From Streptomyces sp. HUAS CB01 (GTDB lineage Bacteria; Actinomycetota; Actinomycetes; Streptomycetales; Streptomycetaceae): 64,000 nucleotides of DNA. Positions 46,981 through 56,074 of this stretch are shown here, piece by piece; within the stretch, counting starts at the first letter, position 1; each line of letters starts with the position of its first letter. The notes under the pieces were generated by a model, which saw nothing but the letters and a program-made list of their open reading frames with translations, did not search any database and was not told the origin of the DNA. The position numbers and the translations under genes were made by a program. The stretch spans positions 6,913,501 to 6,977,500 of the forward strand of contig NZ_CP129137.1 in NCBI RefSeq assembly GCF_030406905.1, written 5' to 3'.

Positions 46981-47997
46981 GTGGCCACTCAGACCTCGAC
47001 TGCGGCAGCCGGTGAACAGCCCGCCGGAGAGCCGGCCGGCCCTGCCCGCCCCGCCGACGGGCGCCGGCAGCGACGACAGAACGGCCGGCGGAGCACACTG
47101 CTCCACCGCCTGGACCTGCACGGGGCGCCCTACGCCTTCATCGTCCCGTTCTTCGCCGTGTTCGCCGCCTTCAGCTTCTACCCGCTCATCTACACGGCCT
47201 GGATCTCGCTGCACCGCGTCGAGCTCGCCTCCCTCGACCTGATGGAATGGGTGGCGTTCGACAACTACGTCGCCCTGTGGCAGGACGAGCGCTTCTGGAA
47301 CGCCCTGTCCAACACCTTCACCATCGGTGTGCTCTCCACCGTCCCGCAGCTGCTCATGGCACTCGGACTGGCGCACCTGCTGAACTACCGGCTCCGTGGA
47401 TCGACCTTCTTCCGTGTGGCCGCCCTGACGCCGTACGCGACGTCGGTCGGTGCCGCGGCCCTCGTCTTCACCATGCTCTTCGAGCGCGACTTCGGCATGA
47501 TCAACTGGATGCTGGGCCTGGTCGGCGTCGACAACGTCGACTGGGAGGGCAACAAGTGGGCGGCGCAGATCGCGATCTCCACGATCGTCATCTGGCGCTG
47601 GACCGGTTACAACGCCCTGCTGTACCTCGCCGCCATGCAGGCGATCCCGCGCGACCGCTACGAGGCCGCCGCGATCGACGGTGCCTCGCGCTGGCAGCAG
47701 TTCCTGAAGGTCACCATCCCCGGAATCCGGCCCACGATCATCTTCACGATCGTGCTCTCCACGATCGGCTCCACCCAGCTCTTCGGCGAGCCCCTGATCT
47801 TCGGCCAGGGCCCGAACGGCATCACCGGCGGAGCGGACAACCAGTACCAGACCCTCGGACTGCTGCTGTACGAGGAGGGCTGGAAGAACTACCAGATGGG
47901 CCGTGCGGCCACGGTGGCCTGGGCGATGTTCCTGCTGCTCATCATCCTCTTCGCCGTCCAGCGTCTGCTCAAGCGGCGCTCGTCGCGCTCGTCCTGA
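46981..47997 (+). CDS. Sugar ABC transporter permease (CebF/MalF-like)
   Basis: A 338-residue membrane protein. A basic 40-residue N-terminus is followed by six transmembrane helices. EAAAIDGASRWQQFLKVTIP near residue 226 is the EAA loop that docks with the ATPase. The GTG at 46981 lies 98 bases after the binding-protein stop. It pairs with the next permease. No ATPase gene is encoded nearby; in Streptomyces such importers share the multi-substrate ATPase MsiK. Confidence 0.92.
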   Translation: MATQTSTAAAGEQPAGEPAGPARPADGRRQRRQNGRRSTLLHRLDLHGAPYAFIVPFFAVFAAFSFYPLIYTAWISLHRVELASLDLMEWVAFDNYVALWQDERFWNALSNTFTIGVLSTVPQLLMALGLAHLLNYRLRGSTFFRVAALTPYATSVGAAALVFTMLFERDFGMINWMLGLVGVDNVDWEGNKWAAQIAISTIVIWRWTGYNALLYLAAMQAIPRDRYEAAAIDGASRWQQFLKVTIPGIRPTIIFTIVLSTIGSTQLFGEPLIFGQGPNGITGGADNQYQTLGLLLYEEGWKNYQMGRAATVAWAMFLLLIILFAVQRLLKRRSSRSS

Positions 47998-48013
47998 CCA
48001 GGAGACGGACACC

Positions 48014-48928
48014 ATGACCACCGACACTCTCCAGGCCCGCCCGGACGTGCCGCAGGACGCGCCCAAGGGCCGCCGCGGCCTCCGGCTCCCCGCGGCGATC
48101 CGCGCCGGCCGCCAGCACCACGCCGGCCCCGCCACCTACGTGCTGCTCACCGTCGCGGCGGTGCTCTCGCTCTTCCCGCTGTACTGGACGATGGTGGCGG
48201 CCTCGACCGACAACACGCGTGTCACGCAGACCCCGCCGCCGTTCCTGCCCGGTCCGCACCTCTTCGAGAACCTCGGGAAGGCCTGGCAGGACGCCGCGCT
48301 GGGCAGGGCCATGGTGAACAGCCTGATCGTGGCCGGCACCATCGCCGTGTCCACCGTCCTGTTCGCCACCCTCGCCGGCTTCGCCTTCGCCAAGCTGCGC
48401 TTCAAGGGCCGCAACATCCTGCTCATGCTGGTCATCGGGACGATGATGGTGCCGCCGCAGCTCGCGGTCGTGCCCCTGTTCATGATGATGACCGAACTGG
48501 GCTGGGGACAGAAGCTCCCCGCCGTCATCTTCCCGACGCTGGTCAGCGCGGTCGGCGTCTTCTTCATGCGCCAGTACCTGGCCGACGCGCTGCCCGACGA
48601 ACTCGTCGAGGCCGGCCGTGTGGACGGCGCGCACTCGCTCCGCATCTTCTGGAGCATCGTCCTGCCGGTGGCCCGGCCCGCGATGGCGGTTCTCTTCATG
48701 ATCACGTTCGTCCACGCCTGGAACGACTTCTTCTGGCCGTTCATCGTGCTCGACATGACCAACCCGACGGTCCCCGTCGCCCTCACCCAACTCAGCGCAG
48801 GCTATGTCCGCGACCAGTCGCTGATCATGGCCGGCGCCCTGCTCGGCACCCTCCCCCTGCTGGCGATGTTCATCGTCTTCGGCCGTCAGATCGTCGGCGG
48901 CATCATGCAGGGAGCGGTCAAGGGCTAG
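48014..48928 (+). CDS. Sugar ABC transporter permease (CebG/MalG-like)
   Basis: A 304-residue protein with six helices and the EAA loop [21 protein letters not shown] near residue 200. The family signature [13 protein letters not shown] follows. The ATG at 48014 is 16 bases after the previous stop, and GGAGACGG precedes it. Together with the preceding gene it forms the membrane channel of the importer. Confidence 0.92.
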   Translation: MTTDTLQARPDVPQDAPKGRRGLRLPAAIRAGRQHHAGPATYVLLTVAAVLSLFPLYWTMVAASTDNTRVTQTPPPFLPGPHLFENLGKAWQDAALGRAMVNSLIVAGTIAVSTVLFATLAGFAFAKLRFKGRNILLMLVIGTMMVPPQLAVVPLFMMMTELGWGQKLPAVIFPTLVSAVGVFFMRQYLADALPDELVEAGRVDGAHSLRIFWSIVLPVARPAMAVLFMITFVHAWNDFFWPFIVLDMTNPTVPVALTQLSAGYVRDQSLIMAGALLGTLPLLAMFIVFGRQIVGGIMQGAVKG

Positions 48929-49068
48929 GGCGTGTCGCGCCCTGGGTCCGACCCGTGGCGCCCTCCGCCCGTGTGCCCGCACCCCGTGCCGCGGGCCGCC
49001 CGCGGCACCCCGTGCCCCTCTCCCCATCTACGCGTCACCCGTTGACCGCAACACCCGGAAGGACCCTC

Positions 49069-50532
49069 GTGGTAATCGCAGCCGGACACGTCGTGCCCCA
49101 AGCCGAGGCCCCCGCCGCACTCACGTTCCCCCCATCGTTCACCTGGGGCACCGCCACCGCCGCCTACCAGATCGAGGGCGCCGCCACCCTGGACGGGCGC
49201 ACCCCCTCCATCTGGGACACCTACTCCCGCACCCCGGGCAGGGTCCGCAACGGCGACACCGGCGACGTCGCCACCGACCACTACCACCGGTGGCGCGAGG
49301 ACGTCGCCATCATGGCCGACCTGGGTGTGGGGGCGTACCGCTTCTCCCTCGCCTGGCCCCGCATCCAGCCCACCGGGCGCGGCCCGAGCGTGCAGAAGGG
49401 ACTGGACTTCTACCGCAGGCTCGCCGACGAGCTGCTGGAGAAGAACATCCAGCCCGTCGCGACCCTCTACCACTGGGACCTTCCGCAGGAGTTGGAGGAC
49501 GCGGGCGGCTGGCCCGAGCGCGCCACCGCGGAGCGATTCGCCGAGTACGCGGGCCTGGCGGCCGAGGCGCTCGGCGACCGGGTACGCACCTGGATCACGC
49601 TCAACGAGCCCTGGTGCAGCGCCTTCCTCGGCTACGCCTCCGGTGTCCACGCCCCCGGCCGCACCGACCCCGTGGCCGCGCTGCGGGCGGCGCACCACCT
49701 CAACCTCGGCCACGGCCAGGCGGTCCAGGCCCTCCGCGCGAACCTCCCGGGCGACGCACAGGTCTCCGTCACCCTCAACATCCACCATGTGAGGCCGCGT
49801 TCCGGCGCGGAGGCGGACGTCGACGCCGCACGCCGCATCGACGCCCTCGCCAACCGCGTCTTCACCGGACCGATGCTCCAGGGCGCGTACCCGGACGACC
49901 TGCTGCGGGACACCGCGTCCCTGACGGACTGGTCCTTCGTCAAGGACGGCGACCTCAAGGAGATCCGGCAGCCGCTCGACTTCCTGGGCGTCAACTACTA
50001 CACCCCGACCCTCGTCTCCGGCGGTGCCTCCGAGTCGAGCCACGGTTCGGACGGCCACGGCAACAGCGCGCACAGCCCCTGGCCGGGCGCGGACGACGTG
50101 TCGTTCCACCTGCCGCCGGGCTCCACCACCGCGATGGGATGGGCCGTCGACCCCACCGGCCTGTACGACCTGCTGGTGCGGCTCAAGGACGACGTCCCGG
50201 AGCTGCCCCTCATGATCACCGAGAACGGCGCCGCCTTCGACGACTACGTCAACCCCGAGGGCGAGGTGAACGACCCCGACCGGATCGCCTACCTCCAGGG
50301 CCACCTGGCGGCCGTGCACCGGGCGATCGAGGCGGGCGTCGACGTCCGCGGCTACTTCCTGTGGTCCCTGCTCGACAACTTCGAATGGGGCTACGGCTAC
50401 AGCAAGCGCTTCGGGGCGGTCTACGTCGACTACCCCACCGGCAAGCGCATTCCGAAGGCCAGTGCCCGCTGGTACGGAGACGTCGCACGCACGGGCCTGC
50501 TGCCCGCGCCGGACACCGCCGCCAGGGGCTGA
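49069..50532 (+). CDS. GH1 beta-glucosidase (BglC-like)
   Basis: A 487-residue family 1 glycoside hydrolase. [15 protein letters not shown] is the N-terminal signature. TLNEPW carries the acid/base Glu180 and ITENGAAF the nucleophile Glu385; [17 protein letters not shown] lines the aglycone site. There is no signal peptide, so it cleaves imported cellobiose or other beta-glucosides in the cytoplasm to glucose. The GTG at 49069 follows GGAAGGACC. It is the last gene of the transporter operon and is followed by a strong terminator. Confidence 0.93.
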   Translation: MVIAAGHVVPQAEAPAALTFPPSFTWGTATAAYQIEGAATLDGRTPSIWDTYSRTPGRVRNGDTGDVATDHYHRWREDVAIMADLGVGAYRFSLAWPRIQPTGRGPSVQKGLDFYRRLADELLEKNIQPVATLYHWDLPQELEDAGGWPERATAERFAEYAGLAAEALGDRVRTWITLNEPWCSAFLGYASGVHAPGRTDPVAALRAAHHLNLGHGQAVQALRANLPGDAQVSVTLNIHHVRPRSGAEADVDAARRIDALANRVFTGPMLQGAYPDDLLRDTASLTDWSFVKDGDLKEIRQPLDFLGVNYYTPTLVSGGASESSHGSDGHGNSAHSPWPGADDVSFHLPPGSTTAMGWAVDPTGLYDLLVRLKDDVPELPLMITENGAAFDDYVNPEGEVNDPDRIAYLQGHLAAVHRAIEAGVDVRGYFLWSLLDNFEWGYGYSKRFGAVYVDYPTGKRIPKASARWYGDVARTGLLPAPDTAARG

Positions 50533-50544
50533 CCGGAGGCCGAC

Positions 50545-50583
50545 GGGCCGGCGAGCGAGGCGTCACGCCTCGCTCGCCGGCCC
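50545..50583 (+). terminator. Terminator of the transporter/beta-glucosidase operon
   Basis: Perfect 19-bp arms (GGGCCGGCGAGCGAGGCGT and its complement) around a single C, beginning 12 bases after the beta-glucosidase stop. Confidence 0.9.
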
Positions 50584-50757
50584 CTCGGCCGTTCCTGAGG
50601 GTGTGACGCGCCGGTTTCCCGGCGCGTCTTGCGCGTGCGGTTTCCGGCATGTTCTCCGCACGGGTGTCTCAGCGCTTCTTCCCTGCACGTATCCCGCGCA
50701 CGGTATCCCGGCGCGCTGTCCACGCACCGTCTTCGCACGGTACGCGTGCACGGTTCC

Positions 50758-50802
50758 GCGCACGCGAGTACGGCCGGCCTCGCCGGCCGTACTCGCGTGC
50801 GC
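50758..50802. terminator. Long perfect hairpin ending the oxidoreductase gene
   Basis: 21-bp perfectly complementary arms (left arm ends GAGTACGGCCGGC) around the loop CTC. The hairpin directly abuts the stop codon of the leftward GFO/IDH/MocA gene at 50803. It is the second strong hairpin in this convergent interval. Confidence 0.88.
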
Positions 50803-51792
50803 TCACTCGCCCGGGTAGCGCACCCCGACGAGCGCGCGGACCCGGTCGAGCGTCGTCATCACGTCCAGGCTGCCCCGGAGCGGAACGAGCTCGGACTCGG
50901 TCCGCTTCTCGCGCAGGCAGTTCATGACTTCCAGGGCCTGGTGGCCGTAGCCGTTGCCCACGCGCGGCTCGGCCTCGACGACCTGCGGCGCTCGCCCGTC
51001 GCGGTGGACCACGAAGCTCCGGGGGTGGTAGAAGTCCGCCGGGAACTCGATGCGGCCCTCGGTGCCGTACACCACCGCGCCGGTCGCGCTGCCGAAGGCG
51101 AGCGAGCAGGACAGCACGGCCACGGCTCCGTTGTCGTACCCCAGCACCATGGCCGTGCTCTCGTCCACCCCGTCGTCGTTGAGATGGGCCCAGGCCGACA
51201 CGTGGTCCGGAGCGCCGAGGAACAGGTGGGCGAACGAGACCGGATACGTGCCGAGATCGAGCAGTGCGCCGCCTCCGGCGGCCGGATCGCGCAGCCTGCT
51301 CCCGGGGACGACCGGGACCCGCGCGGAGAAGTCGGCGTGCACGGAGGCGACCTCACCGATCAGTCCGTCGCCGGTCATCTCCCTGGCACGGCGGACCAGC
51401 GGGTTGACGAAGGTCCACATGCCCTCCATCAGGAACAACGAGCGGCTCTCCGCGATGGCGATCATCGACTCGGTCTGGGAGCGGTTGAGCGCGAACGGCT
51501 TCTCGCACAGGACGGCCTTGCCGCCCTCGAGGCAGAGCGTGGCGGCGGCGAGATGGTGGGCGTGAGGGGTGGCGACGTAGACGACGTCGACGTCCGGGTC
51601 GTCCGCGAGGTCCTGCCAGCTGCCGTGGGCGCGGGGGATCGAGAACCGCTCGGCGAAGGCCTGAGCGGTCCGCCGGGAGCGGGAGCCGACGGCGACGACG
51701 TCCGCTCCGGGAACCGTGCGCAGGTCCTCCGTGAAGGCTGCGGCCATCGGGCCGGTCGCGAGGATTCCCCATCTGACGGAGCGGTCGTGCAC
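50803..51792 (-). CDS. GFO/IDH/MocA-family oxidoreductase
   Basis: A 329-residue NAD(P)-dependent sugar dehydrogenase-type enzyme. The Rossmann domain begins VRWGILATGPMAAAF. The conserved catalytic motif is VLCEKPFALN, and the C-terminal alpha/beta domain carries DLGTYPVSFAHLFLG. I place the start at the GTG 51790-51792 because AGGAGG lies 7-8 bases upstream and the protein then begins HDRSVRWG. The 26-bp palindrome 22 bases upstream has the same core as the transporter operators, so the gene should be regulated by the same LacI repressor and act on a sugar from the same pathway. Confidence 0.92.
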   Translation of the reverse strand: MHDRSVRWGILATGPMAAAFTEDLRTVPGADVVAVGSRSRRTAQAFAERFSIPRAHGSWQDLADDPDVDVVYVATPHAHHLAAATLCLEGGKAVLCEKPFALNRSQTESMIAIAESRSLFLMEGMWTFVNPLVRRAREMTGDGLIGEVASVHADFSARVPVVPGSRLRDPAAGGGALLDLGTYPVSFAHLFLGAPDHVSAWAHLNDDGVDESTAMVLGYDNGAVAVLSCSLAFGSATGAVVYGTEGRIEFPADFYHPRSFVVHRDGRAPQVVEAEPRVGNGYGHQALEVMNCLREKRTESELVPLRGSLDVMTTLDRVRALVGVRYPGE

Positions 51793-51813
51793 GTGCGTTC
51801 CTCCTGTGGCGAC

Positions 51814-51839
51814 GCCGGATGGGAACGTTCCCATCCGGC
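51814..51839. promoter_or_regulatory. LacI-type operator 3 before the GFO/IDH/MocA gene
   Basis: A perfect 26-bp palindrome: half-site GCCGGATGGGAAC followed by its exact reverse complement. Its core 51820-51833 is identical to operators 1 and 2. It lies 22 bases upstream of the start codon. Confidence 0.9.
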
Positions 51840-52309
51840 TGTGCAAGGCTCACGTGCCGCGCCGCCCGTTGTCAAGGGACCAGCCTCCCGTCGCCCAGGG
51901 ACCACCGGCCGACACCGCCGAGGGGCGGGCGGTGCCATGGGTGCGTCGCGGGGGCGGCGGCGTCGGGGCACGTTCGCCCGGCGGCCGGGGTCGTGGAGCC
52001 GGCGTCGTCACGGGCACGCTCGGACCTCGCCGACAGTCCTCGGGTCCGCCCCTGGGACCCCGGCCGGCAGCCCGGGTCCGGTGGGCCGGGTGGCCCGCGC
52101 TCCCGGCCCGGCTGTCGGCGTCCGTGGTGCCGTGGTCGGCGTCCGTGGCCCGGTGGCCCGCGCTCCCGCTCCGGCTCTGTCGGAGGCCGTGGCCCGGTGG
52201 CCCCCCGGGGCCCTCAGGGGCCGGCCGTCACCACGGGCCCGGGCCCCCGCGCCGGTCGCGGTGGACGGTGCGGCGCTGACGCCCCTCCGGCCCGACCGTG
52301 TGCGAGGCC
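51840..52309. other. About 470 bases without a gene, with imperfect repeats
   Basis: GC-rich spacer between the oxidoreductase promoter and the YcnI terminator. Short motifs recur: GTCGGCGTCCGTGG at about 52115 and 52137, and GTGGCCCGCGCTCCCG at about 52090 and 52160. No open frame is supported. Confidence 0.45.
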
Positions 52310-52344
52310 CCCGGACCACACCGGCGAACCCGGTGTGGTCCGGG
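52310..52344 (-). terminator. Terminator of the YcnI operon
   Basis: Perfect 15-bp arms CCCGGACCACACCGG and CCGGTGTGGTCCGGG around CGAAC, located 7 bases beyond the leftward YcnI stop. Confidence 0.85.
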
Positions 52345-52351
52345 CGGTGTG

Positions 52352-53071
52352 TCAGCCTGCCCCGGTGCCGGAGCGGCGTCGGAGCAGACAGGCCGCCGCG
52401 GCGATCGCCACCAGGGCGCCCGCACCGATCGCGGTCCAGCCACCGGCGGACAGACCGCCGCTCTCCGCCGTCTCGCCGGCGGCGGAGGTGTTCGACGGCG
52501 CCGGCGGCGGCGCGGGGGCGGGTCGCGCGGGAGCACTGGGCGTGGGGGTGGGAGTGGGGTTCTTCACGGTGGCGCCCGGGGCGGCCGCCTCGAGCTTCAG
52601 CACCGGGGCGGAGTTGCCGTGGCCGTGTCCGCCGGAGGAGCCGAGTTCGATCCAGCGGTCGACGCGGCCGTCGGCGTAGCCCTGGAGCGTCTTGAAGGCG
52701 AGTTGCCCGGCGTCGGGCAGCTGCCGCACGCGCACGGAGTACTCGGCGTCCTCCCCGACGGCGACGGCGGGCCCCTTGACGGTGTAGCCGTCGGCCGTCG
52801 CCCCGAACGTCCAGCCCTTGGGGCCTTCGCCGTACGTGACGTCGGCAGGGGTGATCCCCTCGGGGAGGACGACGCGCAGGGAGGTGATCCCGGCCTTGTC
52901 GGACTCCGATTCGGCGTTGAAGGTGAGCGTGACGTTCTGGGCGAGTGCCTGTGCCGTGTCGGCTTCGACTTCGACGTGCGCGGCCGCCGGGCCGGCGCCG
53001 AGCAGTACGGCACCGACGGCGGCGGCGAGGGTCAGGCACGCGCGGCGGATGCTCGTGGGGGTACGGGGCAT
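52352..53071 (-). CDS. YcnI-family (DUF1775) copper-associated membrane-anchored protein
   Basis: A 239-residue protein. The signal peptide ends GPAAAH; cleavage after Ala31 would expose His32 as the new N-terminus, the copper ligand used by YcnI/DUF1775 proteins. The domain (about 32-165) includes GPKGWTF. A Pro/Thr/Ala-rich linker (about 175-205) and a C-terminal transmembrane helix (AIGAGALVAIAAAACLL) with Arg stop anchor it outside the cell. It overlaps the upstream membrane-protein gene by 40 bases. YcnI proteins are thought to act in copper trafficking. Confidence 0.9.
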   Translation of the reverse strand: MPRTPTSIRRACLTLAAAVGAVLLGAGPAAAHVEVEADTAQALAQNVTLTFNAESESDKAGITSLRVVLPEGITPADVTYGEGPKGWTFGATADGYTVKGPAVAVGEDAEYSVRVRQLPDAGQLAFKTLQGYADGRVDRWIELGSSGGHGHGNSAPVLKLEAAAPGATVKNPTPTPTPSAPARPAPAPPPAPSNTSAAGETAESGGLSAGGWTAIGAGALVAIAAAACLLRRRSGTGAG

Positions 53072-53772
53072 GGCGTCTCCGGATCGTGGTGGAGGAGCCC
53101 GGCCGACTGGGGCGCCGGGCCCGGGCGGGGGTGGGAGGGAATCCGCACCCTCGCCGGCGGCCCCCGCCGCACCACCACTCCGGTCAGCAGCTCTTCGGCG
53201 TCGGTCCGCCGCCCGGACTCCCTCGGCGGGTACGGCGCGGCACCCGGGCAGGCCGGCACAGGAGGGGCCGACAGCAACGACCGCACCGCGTGGATCGGCT
53301 TCCGTACCCGGGCGAGCACCGCAGCCATGGCATGCGGACGGGGCCGGCAGGCCGCCTCCGCCCCGTGCAGGAGAACGGCGACGAGCACCGCCGCCACGGC
53401 GTGCGCCCCCGTCATCGCCGCGGGATCGAGCACGCTCCCGTGGCCTCCGCCGAGGGATCCCGAGGATCCCCCCGGACGACTGTGGAGCGCGTGGCCCGCC
53501 GCACCGGGCCCGGTGAGCATGAACCACTCGTGCAGGGCGGCCTGGGTCAGGGAGGTGACCGCGACGGCATGAGGAAGGCCTCGTGGCCGCCGTAAGTGCA
53601 CCAGTCCGACGGTGAAGAGCACCGCGGCCGCCGGTGCGCTCGCCGACCAGCCGGCGTCCTCCCCGGCCGCGAGACGGTGCGCGGTGAGCCCGAGCACGCC
53701 GCCCACGAGAGCGAACACGGCCGCCCGCACGACGGGCAGAGGCGGACGCGGGTCCGTGTGCGGCTGGTGCAT
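53032..53772 (-). CDS. Membrane protein co-transcribed with YcnI, function unknown
   Basis: About 246 residues from MHQPHTDPRPPLP at 53772; a start at an upstream ATG (MVHDGRAMHQ) is possible. Four hydrophobic helices (about 14-32, 42-58, 65-85 and 115-135) are followed by a basic cytoplasmic tail of about 95 residues. The last helix and tail (GAHAVAAVLVAVLLHGAEAA) resemble the corresponding part of the 60718-61434 protein, so the two are paralogues. The 40-base overlap with ycnI indicates one operon and a role in the same extracytoplasmic metal pathway. Confidence 0.82.
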   Translation of the reverse strand: MHQPHTDPRPPLPVVRAAVFALVGGVLGLTAHRLAAGEDAGWSASAPAAAVLFTVGLVHLRRPRGLPHAVAVTSLTQAALHEWFMLTGPGAAGHALHSRPGGSSGSLGGGHGSVLDPAAMTGAHAVAAVLVAVLLHGAEAACRPRPHAMAAVLARVRKPIHAVRSLLSAPPVPACPGAAPYPPRESGRRTDAEELLTGVVVRRGPPARVRIPSHPRPGPAPQSAGLLHHDPETPCPVPPRASAARA

Positions 53773-54109
53773 GGCCCGCCCATCATGAACCATCGCGGGG
53801 CCGGCCGGCAGGTACATGGGCCATCGCCCCGCCCGGGTCGTCCGGTGCCGGGGAGCCGGGTGCCGGGCCCCGACCCGGAGCGCGCCGCGTCCACCGCGGT
53901 TCGGCGCCGTGTCGCCGGTGCCACCGTGCGATGAAATCGACAACGACTGTCAGTGCGAAGGGGAATCCGCCCCTCTGCCTGTGAAAGGCCAGGTCAGGGG
54001 CGTATTATCGGTACCGGTTACCAACATCGTTGCAGCCTTTGCGTGAACCGTTTCCGTGCGTTTCACTGCACAGCCGGAAGGCACTCGATTTCGCGCGTCA
54101 GGGGAAACG

Positions 54110-55135
54110 ATGGGCACGGGACACGGGCACGGCGGTTCGCACGGCCACGATCACACGCACGGCGTGACGGGGGACTCGGACAAGCGGTGGCTGTCGATCG
54201 CCCTCGCGCTGATCGTCGGCTTCATGTCGGTCGAGGTCGTCATCGGGGTGGTGGCCGAGTCGCTGGCCCTGATCTCGGACGCCGCGCACATGCTGACCGA
54301 TGCCGTCGCCATCGTCCTCGCGCTCGTGGCGATGCGGATGGCCAAGCGTCCCGCCAAGGGCAGCTACACCTACGGCCTGAAGCGGGTGGAGATCCTCTCC
54401 GCCCAGGTGAACGGACTGTCACTGATCCTCCTGGGCGCCTGGCTGACGGTCGAGGCCGTCGAGCGGCTCATCGATCCCCCCGAGGTCAAGGGCGGACTCA
54501 TGCTCGCCACCGCCCTCGCGGGTGTCGCGGTCAACGTGGCCGCCACCTGGTGCATCTCCCGTGCCAACCGCTCCTCGCTCAACGTCGAGGGCGCCTACCA
54601 GCACATCCTGAACGACCTGTTCGCGTTCATCGGCACCGCGGTCGCGGCCTTCGTCGTCCTCACCACCGGCTTCGCACGCGCCGACGGCATCGCCACGCTC
54701 GTCGTCGTCGCCCTGATGTTCAAGGCCGGTTACGGCCTCCTCCGCGACTCGGGACGGATCTTCCTGGAGGCGGCGCCCGCCCATGTCGATCCCGACCGGC
54801 TCGGTGAGCGGCTGGCGGCCGAACCGTCGGTGAGGGAGGTCCACGACCTGCACGTCTGGCAGATCACGTCCGAGGAGGTCGCCCTCTCCGCGCACGTGCT
54901 CGTCGAGACCGGCGGGGACTGCCACGCCGTACGCCGGGGGCTCGAGGACCTGGTGCGCCGCGACTTCGGCATCACGCACACCACCCTCCAGGTGGACCAC
55001 CGGCCGGAGGCCGTGCTCCAGGTCGGCGCCCCTGACGGCGCGCCGGCTGCGGCGGCGCACTGCGCGGACCCGCACGGCCCGGTCCACCGCGACCGCACGT
55101 ACGACCACGGGACGGTGCGCGTCCTCGGGCCGTGA
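54110..55135 (+). CDS. Cation diffusion facilitator (CzcD/ZitB-like metal efflux)
   Basis: A 341-residue protein. The His-rich N-terminus (GHGHGGSHGHDHTHG) probably senses or delivers metal. Six transmembrane helices follow, with the metal-site motifs SDAAHMLTD (helix II) and YQHILND (helix V; His instead of the first Asp gives the HxxxD arrangement usual for Zn2+/Co2+ transporters). A C-terminal cytoplasmic ferredoxin-like domain (VREVHDLHVWQITSEEVALS) ends in a second His-containing tail. It exports Zn2+ or similar ions in exchange for protons. The ATG at 54110 is preceded by GGGGAAACG. Confidence 0.93.
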   Translation: MGTGHGHGGSHGHDHTHGVTGDSDKRWLSIALALIVGFMSVEVVIGVVAESLALISDAAHMLTDAVAIVLALVAMRMAKRPAKGSYTYGLKRVEILSAQVNGLSLILLGAWLTVEAVERLIDPPEVKGGLMLATALAGVAVNVAATWCISRANRSSLNVEGAYQHILNDLFAFIGTAVAAFVVLTTGFARADGIATLVVVALMFKAGYGLLRDSGRIFLEAAPAHVDPDRLGERLAAEPSVREVHDLHVWQITSEEVALSAHVLVETGGDCHAVRRGLEDLVRRDFGITHTTLQVDHRPEAVLQVGAPDGAPAAAAHCADPHGPVHRDRTYDHGTVRVLGP

Positions 55136-55264
55136 CGCGCGGCGGTGGGCCCGCCCGGGAACCGTACGGCCACGCCCCCCGGCCGCCAGGGCGGCCAGCG
55201 CCGCCCCGTGCCTCGGCCTCGGCCTCGGTCTCGCGGCGAGCCGGTGCGTCGCCGCGTCGGGGCG

Positions 55265-56011
55265 TCAGTGGGAGAGGAGTTGCTGGCCGCCGTCGATGTC
55301 GTACGTCCCACCGGTGAGGGCGTCGTTGTCCATGATGTGCAGGGCGAGAGCGGCGACGTCCTCCGGGCCGACGACCCGCCGGATGGGAAGCGTCGTGCGC
55401 AACTCCTCCCGCCGGGCTTCGAGCCGGTCGCCCAGGAGCGAGGCCGACAGGGGTGTGTCGACGAAGCCGGCCGCGATGAGGTTCACCCGGACCGGGGCCA
55501 GTTCGAGTGCGAGATTGGCCGTGACGGCCGGAAGGGCCGCGGTGAGCGCGGAGGTGACGGTCATGCCCACCGCAGGCCGCCGCCCGCCGGTGCCGCCGAT
55601 GAACAGCAGTGTGCCTCCGGCGCGGACCCGGTCGCGGCTGTAGAGGGCGATCCCGATGGTCATGGCGAGGCGCTCGCCGAAGTGGCGTCGGGCCTCCGCG
55701 AGGTCCATGTCGTCCAGGGGCATGTACGCGGGGCTGCCGGCCGTCGATATGACGTGGTCGACCGTGCCCGGCAACTCCCGGAAGAACCGCCGGAGCCGGT
55801 CGGTGTCGGCGGCGTCGAAGGCCGCGGTGCTCAGCGGGTCGATCTCCAGCGCCGCCTGGCGCAGCCGTTCGGGGTTGCGTCCGACCATGACGACCTGGCC
55901 GCCGGCGGCGCGTACACGGCGTGCGGTCTCGAGTCCCATGCCGGCACTCGCGCCGATCACCACGACCGTCTGGTCGGCGAGTCGGCCGTGGTTCGGCTCG
56001 CTCTGCGTCAT
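55265..56011 (-). CDS. Short-chain dehydrogenase/reductase (SDR)
   Basis: A 248-residue protein. VVVIGASAGMGLETA is the TGxxxGxG-type cofactor motif (Ala replacing the first Gly variant), and VNLIAAGFVDTPL is the region after the active site. The canonical YxxxK is not obvious: the segment after FIGGTGGRRPAVGMTVTSA lacks the Tyr. This suggests an atypical or non-catalytic SDR. It follows a second SDR in the same direction, 63 bases apart. Substrate unknown. Confidence 0.87.
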   Translation of the reverse strand: MTQSEPNHGRLADQTVVVIGASAGMGLETARRVRAAGGQVVMVGRNPERLRQAALEIDPLSTAAFDAADTDRLRRFFRELPGTVDHVISTAGSPAYMPLDDMDLAEARRHFGERLAMTIGIALYSRDRVRAGGTLLFIGGTGGRRPAVGMTVTSALTAALPAVTANLALELAPVRVNLIAAGFVDTPLSASLLGDRLEARREELRTTLPIRRVVGPEDVAALALHIMDNDALTGGTYDIDGGQQLLSH

Positions 56012-56074
56012 CCGCGCCTCCGTTGTCCGTGGGCGGCGGCGGCCGGGACCGGCCCTGCCCTTCCGCGCGTGCGG

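Noticed and set aside
53925..54060. Zur/Fur-type box upstream of the CDF efflux gene (TGAAATCGACAACGACTGTCA)
   Set aside because: Only the outer TGA/TCA and GACA/TGTC match; symmetry is too poor for a Streptomyces Zur box, and an efflux pump would need activation rather than simple repression.
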